From GCA-2732755 sp965228265 (lineage in GTDB: Bacteria; Planctomycetota; Phycisphaerae; Phycisphaerales; UBA1924), in contig OZ245804.1 in assembly GCA_965228265.1 (NCBI GenBank), positions 1,922,001 through 1,986,000 on the forward strand: a DNA stretch of 64,000 bases, read 5' to 3'. Made by a program: the position numbers and the translations under genes. Of the stretch, positions 1 through 8,481 are shown in pieces; within the stretch, counting starts at the first letter, position 1; each line of letters starts with the position of its first letter. The notes below the pieces were generated by a model, which saw only the letters and a program-made list of their open reading frames with translations, was not told where the DNA came from and did no database searches.

Positions 1-2295
1 CGTATTGAACGCGCTGACGAAGCCCTGCACTTTATCTTCGATCGCGGTCAGGTCGCGGCTGACGTTCAGCGTGACGGGGTCTTCGCTCGCGCCGTTGAGA
101 TCGATCGAGACACCCGCGATGAGATCGTCGAGTGTGTTGGTGGTGCTGGTAACGAGCAGCGCAGAGGCGGGGTCGTTCGAGCCGAAGAAGACGCGCGCAT
201 CGTCACCCTCGCTGAGTGTCTGCAGCGCAAGGTCGAAGCCGCCCGTGTCGAGGATGAACCGGCCTGCGGTGCCCGATTCGCGCGAGGTGAGGCTGAGCCG
301 GTAGGGCGCGGTGCCCGAGCCGTCGTTGACAATGGTCGCGGCCACGCCGACACCCGCTTCGTTGATCTTGACGATGGCGTCGTCGAGCGTGTCGGTCGCC
401 TCGAACTCGATGACGGTTTCAAAGGAGCCGTCGATGAAGTTGTCCTCGTCCGTGCCCGAGGCTTCGGTCTCGATGCGGAGCCCCTCGGCGACGGAGCCGG
501 AGGTGTCCTCGATCTTGATCTGGACGCTGCCCGGCGTGCCGGTGACCTCTTCTTCGATCAGGATGCCGTCGCCCTTGTCGTTGATGCGGGCGTTGATGGC
601 AAGACCCGAGGAGTTGATGGCGTTGATGACGTGCCCGATGGTCTTGTCGTTCTGACCGATCGTGACGGTTTGCGTCGTGCCCGTGGCGTCGGTGATGCTG
701 AAGCTGCCCGTGCCGATGCCCGCGCCGCCGTTGAGCGAGCTGAGCAGTGTGCCCCGCCCGACGTACTGCTTCTGCAGGCTGCCCGAGTCGATCGTGCTCT
801 GGGCGACCCCTCCGGGGTCCGTGGCGATGCCGAGGCTGGCGGCGGTGTCGTCGGCGGGTGTGCCCTCGACGATGAAGTTGCCCAGGCCGCCCGTGGTGTC
901 GGTGAGCTGGATGCCCGTGCCCAGGCTGTTGAGGGAAGCGGTGACCGCGCCGCCGGTTTGTGTGTTGATGGCGTCGAAGACCTCGCTCATGGTTTCGAGC
1001 GAGTCGAGACCTGTGATGTTGTGCACCGAGCCGTTGCGGTCGGTGATGGTCATGGAGCCGTCGCCCTCGATGCCCAGGCCGCCGTTGAGCGTTTTGGTGA
1101 GGATGGAGTTGAGCCCGCCGAAGATGCGCGAGCCGACGATCGAGCCCGTGCCCGAGCCGTTGAGCCCGAGGTTGCGGGCGGTTTTCTGGACCGCGGCTCC
1201 GCCGGTTTCTTCGCCCCGGTCGAGGACTTCGATCGCGGCGGTTCCAGCCGAGTCGGTGATCTGCAGGCCCGTGCCGTCGGCCTTGAGCGAAGCCGAGAGC
1301 GTGGTGGTGTCGCCCAGCTCGGTCTGCAGCGCGGTGTTGATGCGGTCAACAACGTCATTCAGCGTCGCGGCTGCGGGCGTGGTCTCGGTGACGTCCTCGC
1401 CCGTTTCGGGATCGGTGACGGTCTCGGTGATGACACCGAGGAAGACCTTGACGTCGGTGCCATCGACGCGGACGGTGAAGTCGAACGCGCCGGTACCGAC
1501 GGTGTTGGTGGTCTCGACGCCGTTGCGTCCGTTGATGAGTCCGAGCGAAGTCGAGCCCGTGGCGTAATAGACCCGCTCGCCGGTCAGGACGCCGCCCGTC
1601 GAGGTGCCGGCGATGCCGAGGTCGGCTGCGGTAAACGAGCCGGTGTCGTCGACCACATTGATCTGCGAGCCGCCGCCGGCGGTGTCGGTCAGGATGATCT
1701 TGTCCTCGACGACGCTGGCCTCCACGCCGATGTTCGCGTTGTTGATGGCATCGAGCACCTCGCTGACCTTTGCGGCTTTGCTGAGGTCGATCTCGGCGGT
1801 CGCGCCTGTCGAGTCGGTGATGTTGAACGTCCCTCGCCGCACGCCCGCGCCGCCGTTGAGGTCGGACAGGCCCACGTCGGAGTCAAGCCTTGCCTTCTCG
1901 CTCTCAAACGTAAAGGACGTCGCGCCCAGCGGCGAGGCGTCACGATCCGAGAAGCCCTTGCTGAGCATCTGCTGTGTCGTGACGAGTCGGTCGACGATGA
2001 ACTGATACGAGCCGGGCTGCGCGCTGGTGGAAGCCGTCGCGGTCATCAGGGCATCGTCGGAGCTGGTGACTTTGGACGTGCTGAAGACATTGTCGGTCCG
2101 GAACGTGGACGACGCAGTGCGGAGCGCACCGAGTCGGGTGTTGATATCGAGATAGGCGGCCTGCTGGGTCTGGAGCTGCACGAGCCGCTGCTGCGCGAGT
2201 GTGCGCGGGCGCGCCTCGATCTGGAGGAGCTGCTCGATGAGACTTCCGGTGTCGATGCCGCTGATGAGGCCGACGGTGCTTGTGATACCACTCAT
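1..2295 (-). CDS. fliD: Flagellar hook-associated protein 2 (filament cap), 3' end outside window
   Basis: FliD forms the cap at the flagellum tip under which flagellin polymerises. The frame is open from an ATG at 2295 to the window edge (765 codons, no stop). The start has GGAGAG 6-7 bases upstream. The N-terminus (MSGITSTVGLISGIDTGSLI) and the following QLLQIEARP are typical of FliD_N. At least three flagellin hook-IN type repeats are visible near residues 148, 403 and 520, each of the form GxGSFxITD followed by DAIN. The C-terminal FliD domain is entering at the window edge. The protein is already well above the roughly 470 residues of enterobacterial FliD, so the central domain is enlarged. 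Family assignment is secure; the C-terminus cannot be seen. Confidence 0.9.
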   Translation of the reverse strand, partial: MSGITSTVGLISGIDTGSLIEQLLQIEARPRTLAQQRLVQLQTQQAAYLDINTRLGALRTASSTFRTDNVFSTSKVTSSDDALMTATASTSAQPGSYQFIVDRLVTTQQMLSKGFSDRDASPLGATSFTFESEKARLDSDVGLSDLNGGAGVRRGTFNITDSTGATAEIDLSKAAKVSEVLDAINNANIGVEASVVEDKIILTDTAGGGSQINVVDDTGSFTAADLGIAGTSTGGVLTGERVYYATGSTSLGLINGRNGVETTNTVGTGAFDFTVRVDGTDVKVFLGVITETVTDPETGEDVTETTPAAATLNDVVDRINTALQTELGDTTTLSASLKADGTGLQITDSAGTAAIEVLDRGEETGGAAVQKTARNLGLNGSGTGSIVGSRIFGGLNSILTKTLNGGLGIEGDGSMTITDRNGSVHNITGLDSLETMSEVFDAINTQTGGAVTASLNSLGTGIQLTDTTGGLGNFIVEGTPADDTAASLGIATDPGGVAQSTIDSGSLQKQYVGRGTLLSSLNGGAGIGTGSFSITDATGTTQTVTIGQNDKTIGHVINAINSSGLAINARINDKGDGILIEEEVTGTPGSVQIKIEDTSGSVAEGLRIETEASGTDEDNFIDGSFETVIEFEATDTLDDAIVKINEAGVGVAATIVNDGSGTAPYRLSLTSRESGTAGRFILDTGGFDLALQTLSEGDDARVFFGSNDPASALLVTSTTNTLDDLIAGVSIDLNGASEDPVTLNVSRDLTAIEDKVQGFVSAFNT

Positions 2296-2310
2296 GGGTC
2301 TCTCCGGGTC

Positions 2311-2520
2311 TTACGCTGCTTGGCGCTGGGCCCAATCCTGGAGTGATGGGGCGATGGCCTTGTCCTGTCGGCCTCGCCTGGCCGAGGGGCGATCAAGACC
2401 CCTGGCGCGGAGCTCGAAGAGATCGATCGCCCAGGTCGCAAGCACCCTGTGGAACTTCTGCTGGGCGTCGGCGAGGGTGATGTGCCCGCCCGCGGATTGC
2501 ATGTTGCTTGTTGGAGGCAT
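2311..2520 (-). CDS. Small hypothetical protein upstream of fliD
   Basis: A 69-residue frame ends 15 bases before the fliD start and is read in the same direction, so it could be the first gene of the fliD transcript. The product is basic, without a signal peptide or membrane segment. It contains a short amphipathic stretch (ITLADAQQKFHRVLATWAID) and an Arg-rich tail. I do not recognise a family; its position suggests, but does not prove, a flagellar role. The ribosome binding site is weak (AAAGAG directly before ATG), so this call is tentative. Confidence 0.45.
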   Translation of the reverse strand: MPPTSNMQSAGGHITLADAQQKFHRVLATWAIDLFELRARGLDRPSARRGRQDKAIAPSLQDWAQRQAA

Positions 2521-2676
2521 CTCTTTGGCTCACAATGCCGGTCCCACCGACCGATCACTGCCTTAGAATCGGCCATACGGACAGGCCTGCTGCACCCGGA
2601 TGGGCGAGTCGGCGCGAAACATTTCGGACCTTGTGCGTCCGATAACGGTCGGGCCAGACTGAGGCGTACCAAGAGC

Positions 2677-3351
2677 ATGCCAACGGATCCACCTGTGACA
2701 AAAACTCACCCCATCCAGCGGTTTGCGTACCTTGGCGTGGTCGTGCTCGGCGCGATCATCGGGCTCTCGTCCATTCCCGGGATCTGGATCACCGCCTTCG
2801 GGTACGAGGGCTGGGCCCTGTCGCCCCAGTACCTCGTCGCGGGATTCGAGGCCTTGACGCTCGCAGCGGGGATCGCGGCGGTCCTCATCGGGCTCCGCCG
2901 GAACCCCGACGGCATCGGGATCGGCCTGCTGTGTATCGCCGGGACCGTGTTTGTCGGGGCCGTGCTGGGCTCCATGGTGCTCCAGAGCTCGAGCGATCAG
3001 GTGCCTTCGCTGCGGAATTTCGTCCTGCTTCGGCTTGGGCTTGTCATGGGCATCACCGGGCTGGCAGGGCTCATCAAGCTGGGCACTCGCTCCGATTGCT
3101 GGCGGACGCTGGTGATCGGGTCGGCTCTGCTGTTGCCCATCATGACGATCGGGGGGCTCGTGGTCACCCGCAAAGTCGCCCGTGTGATCGAGCCGATCGG
3201 GCAACTGGGCGAGGTGCTCCAGTTGGTCATCTGGCTCCTGATCGCGATCGTGGTGGGGATCATGACCATCGCGGGGGGGCATCTGGTGATCCGGGCCTTC
3301 GAGAAGACCCGTGAATCGGGTGTGAAAGCCGGCGAGCCCAATCCCGAATAA
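2677..3351 (+). CDS. Multi-pass membrane protein of unknown function
   Basis: A 224-residue protein from ATG 2677. The frame is open further upstream, but that part is basic, non-hydrophobic sequence antisense to the fliD leader, so the internal ATG is preferred; a GTG at 2695 is an alternative. About six hydrophobic segments alternate with short polar loops, and the C-terminus is a short charged cytoplasmic tail (FEKTRESGVKAGEPNPE). No catalytic motif was recognised. It lies 9 bases before the DUF4230-like gene, so the two are probably co-transcribed and may work together at the membrane. Function unknown. Confidence 0.7.
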   Translation: MPTDPPVTKTHPIQRFAYLGVVVLGAIIGLSSIPGIWITAFGYEGWALSPQYLVAGFEALTLAAGIAAVLIGLRRNPDGIGIGLLCIAGTVFVGAVLGSMVLQSSSDQVPSLRNFVLLRLGLVMGITGLAGLIKLGTRSDCWRTLVIGSALLLPIMTIGGLVVTRKVARVIEPIGQLGEVLQLVIWLLIAIVVGIMTIAGGHLVIRAFEKTRESGVKAGEPNPE

Positions 3352-3360
3352 GTCGGCACT

Positions 3361-4074
3361 ATGTTGCTGAACGATCTGATCGTCGCGGCCGGTCTGGGGC
3401 TTCTCATCGGGCTCCTGATGGGCGGCATGCTGTTCCTCGTGCTCCGCAAGCGCAAGTCCTCCGACTCGATCGAGGGGGCGCGTGTCACCACGGACGTCAT
3501 CGCCGAGCGGGTCCGCGCCACGGGCAAGCTTGTCGGGCTCGAGGTGACCGCCAAGGAGATCGCCACGGCTCGCAAGGGCTGGGACTGGTTGCCGCCGCTG
3601 CTGATGTCGCCCGCGCAGCTTGCGATGATCTTCCACTTCGACAAGCAGTACTCGGTCGAACTGGGTCGCGTGTCCGCCAAGGATGTGAGCCATCTCGGCG
3701 AGGGCCGTTACAGGCTCGCGCTGCCGCCCATCGAGGGGCAGCTCAGGCTGACGGACGTGAAGCCCTACGACATCCAGGACGGCAAGGTGCTCGGGTTGCT
3801 CGATGTCATCCAGATGAAGGCCAACGCCCAGAGCCAGCTCATGCGCAAGGCGCAGGAGCAGGCGGCGCAGCTCTTTGAGACTTCAGACGCCGGCTATCGC
3901 GAAGAGGCCAAACGCTCCATCCGGAAGCACCTCGAAGCGCTCTTCCTTCTGATCGGCGCGGATGTCGAGGTGGCGTGGCAGGACGAGTCCGCTGCGTCGA
4001 GCGAGCCGCGTGAGAAGACGGTCGAAGACCAGGAAGAGGCGGGATTCCCGCTGAAACTCGCGCCGGCGATGTAG
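3361..4074 (+). CDS. DUF4230-like membrane-anchored protein
   Basis: A 237-residue protein with one N-terminal transmembrane helix (about residues 5-27) followed by basic residues RKRK, giving a single-pass anchor with a soluble domain. The region from about residue 45 to 200 (VTTDVIAERVRATGKLVGLE, then a beta-rich segment and a long helix) resembles DUF4230 proteins, which are membrane-tethered and of unknown function. The C-terminal 30 residues are acidic and probably disordered. It sits 9 bases downstream of another membrane protein. The family assignment is from memory of the pattern and is moderately sure; no enzymatic role can be claimed. Confidence 0.65.
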   Translation: MLLNDLIVAAGLGLLIGLLMGGMLFLVLRKRKSSDSIEGARVTTDVIAERVRATGKLVGLEVTAKEIATARKGWDWLPPLLMSPAQLAMIFHFDKQYSVELGRVSAKDVSHLGEGRYRLALPPIEGQLRLTDVKPYDIQDGKVLGLLDVIQMKANAQSQLMRKAQEQAAQLFETSDAGYREEAKRSIRKHLEALFLLIGADVEVAWQDESAASSEPREKTVEDQEEAGFPLKLAPAM

Positions 4075-4090
4075 GCACCGACGGAAAGAC

Positions 4091-4924
4091 TCAGGCCGAG
4101 CTCGGGTGCCAGATCGTCTTGAACTCGAGCGTGCGTTCAACAGCGCCCGGACCGGCAAGAGCCGACCAGTCGCTCACGGCAATCGGCTCATCGATCACGT
4201 GCACACGCTTGAGGTTCTCGGCGGCCCCGAGCTCGAGCGTGCGGCGCGCTTGGCTGCCCACGCCCGCGGCGACGAGCGAGCCGATCTCGCGGTGCGATGA
4301 GAAGTAGGGCGCCAGCTCGTCAAGGTCACCAGTCAGGATGTTGACCACGCCCGCGGGGACATCGCTCGTGGCGAGCACCTCGCCCAGTTCGGCCGAGGGC
4401 TGGGGGCGGGCGCGCGACGCCAGCGCGATCACAGCGTTGCCCGAAAGAATGGCCGGCGCGATGAGCGCGACAAGCCCGAGCAGCGGCGGGGCGTCCGGCG
4501 CAATCAGCCCGACCACGCCGACGGGTTCGGAGACGGTGAAGTTGTGATACGGGCCGGCGACCTGGTTCGCGGTGCCGAGGATCTGCGAGTGCTTGTCGGA
4601 CCAGCCGGCGCACGAGACGAGCAGGTCGATCGATGCGCTGACTTCCTCGCTGCCCCCCTCGCCGATGGCGTGCGTCATGGCGTCACGCCGACCCTCGAGC
4701 ATCTCGGCGATGCGGTAGAGGATCTGGCCGCGGAGGTAGGCGGTCGCTTTCGCCCAGCCCGGCTTGGCCTTGCCGGCGATCTCGACAGCCGAGCGGAGGT
4801 CCTTGCGCGAGGCCCGGTTTACCCGGAGCCGATCGCCCGCGGGGTCGGTCCGCCCGGATTCCGAGCGGATGAATGCGCCGCCGACGTACATCTTGAGGGT
4901 CTTATCCACGGGCTCTCGGGTCAT
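4091..4924 (-). CDS. ALDH-like protein lacking the catalytic domain (ALDH16 C-terminal-half type)
   Basis: A 277-residue protein related to the first, NAD-binding part of aldehyde dehydrogenases (KMYVGGAFIRSESGR near the start; AYLRGQILYRIAEMLEGR around residues 62-79; SEPVGVVGLIAPDAPPLLGL in the middle). It stops before the catalytic region. The only Cys is residue 105, which is not in an active-site motif, and ELGG is replaced by ELGA. The ending (FKTIWHP) and the sequence overall resemble the non-catalytic second domain of ALDH16. In many bacteria such a gene follows deoC and a full-length ALDH; here the full-length ALDH (6985-8481) is separated from it by two opposite-strand genes. It is probably a structural partner of that ALDH, which is inferred. 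Confidence 0.8.
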   Translation of the reverse strand: MTREPVDKTLKMYVGGAFIRSESGRTDPAGDRLRVNRASRKDLRSAVEIAGKAKPGWAKATAYLRGQILYRIAEMLEGRRDAMTHAIGEGGSEEVSASIDLLVSCAGWSDKHSQILGTANQVAGPYHNFTVSEPVGVVGLIAPDAPPLLGLVALIAPAILSGNAVIALASRARPQPSAELGEVLATSDVPAGVVNILTGDLDELAPYFSSHREIGSLVAAGVGSQARRTLELGAAENLKRVHVIDEPIAVSDWSALAGPGAVERTLEFKTIWHPSSA

Positions 4925-5014
4925 GACAAAGCCTATCCGGGCTGGGAAACGGGGCGTGCCCTAACGAAGTTCGAATTTAGTGTTGGATCATTGCGAGAAC
5001 AGGAGTATCACTCC

Positions 5015-5042
5015 TTCTTGGGGGTGACAAAGTCTCTATACT
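5015..5042 (+). promoter_or_regulatory. Candidate sigma70-type promoter for first PEP-CTERM-like gene
   Basis: A good -10 hexamer TATACT (5037-5042) lies about 80 bases before the ATG at 5122. A weak -35 (TTCTTG, 5015-5020) sits 16 bases upstream of it. The -10 is convincing by eye, the -35 is not. Confidence 0.35.
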
Positions 5043-5121
5043 GCTTGCGAGAGAAGACATCCGGGGCTGACCCCCGGTCATGGGATCGAAACATATTTCG
5101 AACAGAGAGGGAGATTGGACA

Positions 5122-5772
5122 ATGCGCACTTTCGCAGCAGCAGCAGTTCTCGCGACCGTCGCCGGCACCGCCTCGGCCGACGTCATCACCAGCTGGGTCA
5201 ACTTCGGTCAGCCCGGCGATCAGGCTTTCAGCCCCGTCGGCACGGAAGCAGCCAATGTCACCGGCTCGGTTCTGACCCGTGGCGCTGGCATCAACCCGTC
5301 GGGTGCCGGCAACTCGATCAGCTCGAACGGCTGGGATGACCTGGGCGCCGATGACTACTTCACCTTCGGGTTCACCGTCGATGCCGGCTACTCGGTCGAT
5401 CTCGACACCTTCTGGTTCGGCAGCCGCTCGTCGAACACGGGCCCCGGCTTCCTGTCGATCTACTCGAGCGTCGACGGCTTCACCAACCCGGTGTACTCGT
5501 TTGCTCAGTCGGGCACCAACTTCAACAACAGCGTCGCCGACATGTCGGCCCTCACCGGCCTGACCGGCACGGTCGAGTTCCGCATCTACGCTGACAACAA
5601 CGTCAGCGCAAACGGCGGCACCATCAGCTCGGGCGGCACCTTCCGCCTCGGCGATCACTTCGACGGCTCGAACTTCACCGAGGTCCGCTTCGAGGGCACG
5701 GTTGTTCCCGCACCGGCCTCGGCCGCGCTGCTGGGCCTGGGCGGCCTCGTCGCCGTCCGTCGTCGCCGCTAA
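5122..5772 (+). CDS. Secreted PEP-CTERM-like surface protein, tandem copy 1
   Basis: A 216-residue exported protein. The signal peptide is at residues 1-20 (MRTFAAAAVLATVAGTASA). The rest is Gly/Ser/Asn-rich beta-structured sequence without cysteine. The C-terminal sorting signal reads VPAPASAALLGLGG and ends in RRRR: a PxP-type motif, a hydrophobic stretch and a basic tail, as in PEP-CTERM proteins processed by exosortase. The start is the ATG at 5122, preceded by GAGAGGGAGATTGG; the frame is open further upstream but without a signal peptide. Its neighbour at 6078-6728 is a paralogue of the same length, identical at 173 of 216 positions by my count. Both lie on the opposite strand to the ALDH genes that flank them. 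Its molecular role is unknown. Confidence 0.85.
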   Translation: MRTFAAAAVLATVAGTASADVITSWVNFGQPGDQAFSPVGTEAANVTGSVLTRGAGINPSGAGNSISSNGWDDLGADDYFTFGFTVDAGYSVDLDTFWFGSRSSNTGPGFLSIYSSVDGFTNPVYSFAQSGTNFNNSVADMSALTGLTGTVEFRIYADNNVSANGGTISSGGTFRLGDHFDGSNFTEVRFEGTVVPAPASAALLGLGGLVAVRRRR

Positions 5773-6077
5773 TTCGGCCTCGACTTTCAGTCTGAAATCA
5801 AGAGCGGGCCCCGTGAGCAGACGGGGCCCGCTTCTTTTTTGGAATTGAACCGGAGCAGACGTCCTGTGCGTTCACGCGTTCTTGATCCCCGCTTGTCCGA
5901 ATCTTGAGCCGGTGATGACACGCTGTTCAAGTATGCAAAGCATTGAAGAATGCTGAATTCAGTAGCTTCCATCGGGTCGGCCTGTCCGTACACTCCCGCC
6001 GAGAGAACCTCGGGACAGACGTGAACCCCGGGGGAGACACAGACTGGCATATGCCACACACATGAGGGAGATAGGAC
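5773..6077 (+). other. Intergenic region between the tandem PEP-CTERM-like genes
   Basis: This 305-base spacer starts with the rho-independent terminator at 5803-5840. The rest should contain the promoter and leader of the second copy. The 20 bases before both ATGs are nearly the same (GAGGGAGAT-GGACA), so the duplication included the ribosome binding site. I see no further gene. Confidence 0.6.
5803..5840 (+). terminator. Rho-independent terminator after PEP-CTERM-like copy 1
   Basis: A 12-base-pair GC-rich stem (AGCGGGCCCCGT at 5803-5814 pairing with ACGGGGCCCGCT at 5821-5832) has a 6-base loop and is followed by a T-rich tract to 5840. Confidence 0.9.
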
Positions 6078-6728
6078 ATGCGCACTTTCGCAGCAGCAGC
6101 TGTTCTCGCAGCCGTTTCGGGCACCGCTTCGGCCGACGTCATCACGAGCTGGGTCAACTTCGGTCAGCCCGGCGATCAGTCGGCCAGCCCGGTCGGCACT
6201 CAGGCCGCCAACGTCACCGGCATCGCCATGACCCGCGGCGCGGGCCTGAGCGGCAACGGCGGGGGCAACTCGCTGAACTCGGCCGGCTGGGACGACCTCG
6301 CCGCCAACGATTACGTCAGCTTCGGTTTCACCGTCGACGCCGGTTACGCCGTTGACCTCGACACCCTGTGGTTCGGCAGCCGCTCGTCGAACACCGGCCC
6401 GGGCAACCTGGCCGTGTACTGGAGCGGTGACGGCTTCGCCAGCCCGGTCTACAGCTTCAGCCAGTCGGGCACCGACTTCAACAACTCGATCGCCGACGTC
6501 TCGGCCCTCACCGGCCTGACCGGCACCAACGAGTTCCGCATCTACGCTGTCAACGGCGTCTCCGCCAACGGCGGCTCGATCAGCAGCGGCGGCACCTTCC
6601 GCGTCGGCGATCACTACGACGGCTCGAACTTCACCGAGTTCCGCTTCGAGGGCTCGGTTGTTCCCGCGCCCGCCTCGGCCGCCCTGATGGGCCTGGGTGG
6701 CCTCGTCGCCGCACGCCGTCGCCGCTAA
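6078..6728 (+). CDS. Secreted PEP-CTERM-like surface protein, tandem copy 2
   Basis: A 216-residue paralogue of the preceding gene, alignable without gaps (173 of 216 residues identical, counted by hand). It has the same signal peptide start (MRTFAAAAVL), the same Cys-free body with the invariant WFGSRSSNTGPG, and the same C-terminal VPAPASAAL anchor ending in RRRR. Substitutions are spread through the body. The ribosome binding site GGGAGAT lies before ATG 6078. It is followed by its own terminator. It is presumably exported and anchored or trimmed by an exosortase-like enzyme encoded elsewhere. Function unknown. Confidence 0.85.
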   Translation: MRTFAAAAVLAAVSGTASADVITSWVNFGQPGDQSASPVGTQAANVTGIAMTRGAGLSGNGGGNSLNSAGWDDLAANDYVSFGFTVDAGYAVDLDTLWFGSRSSNTGPGNLAVYWSGDGFASPVYSFSQSGTDFNNSIADVSALTGLTGTNEFRIYAVNGVSANGGSISSGGTFRVGDHYDGSNFTEFRFEGSVVPAPASAALMGLGGLVAARRRR

Positions 6729-6774
6729 TTTCTGCCAGTTTCGTTGAGTCTCTTTCTTGAGTCTCACAGATCCC

Positions 6775-6810
6775 GCGGGCCCCGGATGGAAGCATCCGGG
6801 GTCCGTTTCT
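6775..6810 (+). terminator. Rho-independent terminator after PEP-CTERM-like copy 2
   Basis: A stem GGGCCCCGGATG (6777-6788) pairs with CATCCGGGGTCC (6793-6804) across a GAAG loop, followed by GTTTCT. The T-run is short. It lies between convergent genes. Confidence 0.75.
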
Positions 6811-6988
6811 ACTTGGATTTCTTGCGAGGTAAGAGTGAGAGCAGGGCAGCGATCGCGCAAAGCACACCAAACGCTGCAGAGCCGAGCCCGCCAATCGAGT
6901 CGATCGATGCCCCGAAGATAGAAACGAATGACCACCAACCGAGCGCAGAGAGCGCGCCAAATGCGATAAATCCGACGAAGCGGTTCAT
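6809..6988 (-). CDS. Small membrane protein coupled to ALDH
   Basis: A 59-residue protein with two predicted transmembrane helices (about residues 3-25 and 32-52) and a basic cytoplasmic end RKKSK. Its ATG (6986-6988) overlaps the TGA of the upstream ALDH in an ATGA arrangement. That supports both the gene and its start, because a longer reading of the same frame would run through the ALDH C-terminus. No family recognised. It is the last gene of the rseP-to-ALDH unit. Confidence 0.65.
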   Translation of the reverse strand: MNRFVGFIAFGALSALGWWSFVSIFGASIDSIGGLGSAAFGVLCAIAALLSLLPRKKSK

Positions 6989-8481
6989 GATTCGAGGCGT
7001 GTGTACGCACGCAGCCCGTGCAGCCCGCCCTCGCGGCCGAAGCCCGATTCCTTGAACCCGCCGAACGGGCTGGCCGCATCGAACTTGTTGTAGGTGTTGA
7101 GCCACACCACGCCGGCCTTGAGCTTGCTGGCGATTTCGAAGATCTTGGAGCCCTTGTCGGTCCAGACGCCGGCGGCCAGTCCATAGGGCGTGTTGTTGGC
7201 CCGCTCGATCGCCTCGGCGGGCGTGCGGAAGGTCATGACCGCCAGGACCGGGCCGAAGATCTCCTCGCGGGCGATCACTTCGCTCGGCTGAACGTGATCG
7301 AAAAGGCAGGGCTTGACCCAGTAGCCGCCCTTGGGCGTCTCGCCCTCGGCCTGCCAGAACGCGCTGCCACCCGCTTTGCCCTCGTCGAGGAACCGGTTGA
7401 TCGTCTCGAGCTGACCGGCCGAGTTGATCGCGCCCACGTCTGTGTTCTTGTCGAGGGGGTCGCCCACACGCAGTTGATTCATCCGGCGCTTGAGCTTCTC
7501 AACCACCTCATCGCGCACGCTCTCCTGCACGAACACCCGGCTGCCGGCGCAGCAGACATGGCCCTGGTTGAAGTAGATTCCTTGGACAATCCCCTCTACC
7601 GCCTGATCGATCGAGGCGTCCTCGAAGATGATGTTGGGGCTCTTGCCGCCGAGTTCAAGCGTCAGCTTCTTGCCCGTGCCGGCGATGTGGTTGGCGATTT
7701 TCTTGCCGACTGCGGTGCTGCCGGTGAAGGCGATCTTGTCGATGCCGGGATGCTCGACGATCGCCGAGCCCGTCTCGCCCGCGCCGGTGACGATGTTCAC
7801 CACGCCCGGCGGGAGCTCGACTTCCTCGAAGATCTCGGCCAGCATGAGCGCGGTCAGCGGTGTTGTTTCTGCGGGCTTGAGGACGCACGTGTTGCCGCAG
7901 GCCAGAGCCGGCGCGAGCTTCCACGAGGCCATCAGCAGCGGGAAGTTCCACGGGATGATCTGCCCGCACACGCCGACGGGTTTGGGGCTCCGCCCGGCGA
8001 AGGCGTATTCGAGCTTGTCGGCCCAGCCCGCGTGGTAGAAGAAGTGCTGGGCCGCCAGCGGGATGTCGACGTCGCGCGATTCTCGGATGGGCTTGCCGCC
8101 GTCCATCGACTCGGCGACCGCCAGCTCCCGGGCGCATTCCTGGATGCGGCGGGCGATGCGGTAGATGTACTTGGCCCGCTCGATCGCGGGCAGGGCCGTC
8201 CACTTGGGCAGCGCATCCCGCGCAGCCGCCACGGCCCGGTCCACGTCCGCCTGCGAGCCCTGGGCGACCTCGGCGATCACCTGCTCGGTCGAGGGGCTGA
8301 CGGTCTGGAAGTACGAACCATCGGCGGGCTCGACGAATGTGCCGTCGATGAAGTGCCCGTAGCGGGTCTTGAGCTTGGGTTTAACGCTCTCGGGCGCGGG
8401 GGCGTAATCCCAGAGGCCGGTGACGTCAATCGTGGCAGGCCCGATGACACTGGCTCGCGATGGCGGGGGTGCGGTGGTCAT
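6985..8481 (-). CDS. NAD(P)-dependent aldehyde dehydrogenase, ALDH16-like catalytic part
   Basis: A 498-residue full-length ALDH, oxidising an aldehyde to the acid. Visible residues: oxyanion Asn179 in PWNF, NAD-binding Lys202 in LKPAE, FTGSTAVGK near 252-260, general base Glu276 in LELGGK, nucleophile Cys310 in NQGHVCCAGSR, and EEIFGPV near the C-terminus. The GHVCCAGSR active site resembles the ALDH16 group. Two genes upstream is deoC, whose reaction releases acetaldehyde; deoC next to such an ALDH is common in bacteria, so acetaldehyde or a deoxyribose-derived aldehyde is the likely substrate (inferred). The start ATG overlaps the upstream stop (ATGA), and the stop overlaps the next start, so translation is coupled on both sides. 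Confidence 0.93.
   Translation of the reverse strand: MTTAPPPSRASVIGPATIDVTGLWDYAPAPESVKPKLKTRYGHFIDGTFVEPADGSYFQTVSPSTEQVIAEVAQGSQADVDRAVAAARDALPKWTALPAIERAKYIYRIARRIQECARELAVAESMDGGKPIRESRDVDIPLAAQHFFYHAGWADKLEYAFAGRSPKPVGVCGQIIPWNFPLLMASWKLAPALACGNTCVLKPAETTPLTALMLAEIFEEVELPPGVVNIVTGAGETGSAIVEHPGIDKIAFTGSTAVGKKIANHIAGTGKKLTLELGGKSPNIIFEDASIDQAVEGIVQGIYFNQGHVCCAGSRVFVQESVRDEVVEKLKRRMNQLRVGDPLDKNTDVGAINSAGQLETINRFLDEGKAGGSAFWQAEGETPKGGYWVKPCLFDHVQPSEVIAREEIFGPVLAVMTFRTPAEAIERANNTPYGLAAGVWTDKGSKIFEIASKLKAGVVWLNTYNKFDAASPFGGFKESGFGREGGLHGLRAYTRLES

Noticed and set aside
4091..4924. Short ALDH-like gene as a frameshifted or truncated pseudogene.
   Set aside because: The frame is clean, the ending FKTIWHP looks like a natural C-terminus of the ALDH16-type second domain, and no catalytic-domain remnant was found downstream in other frames.
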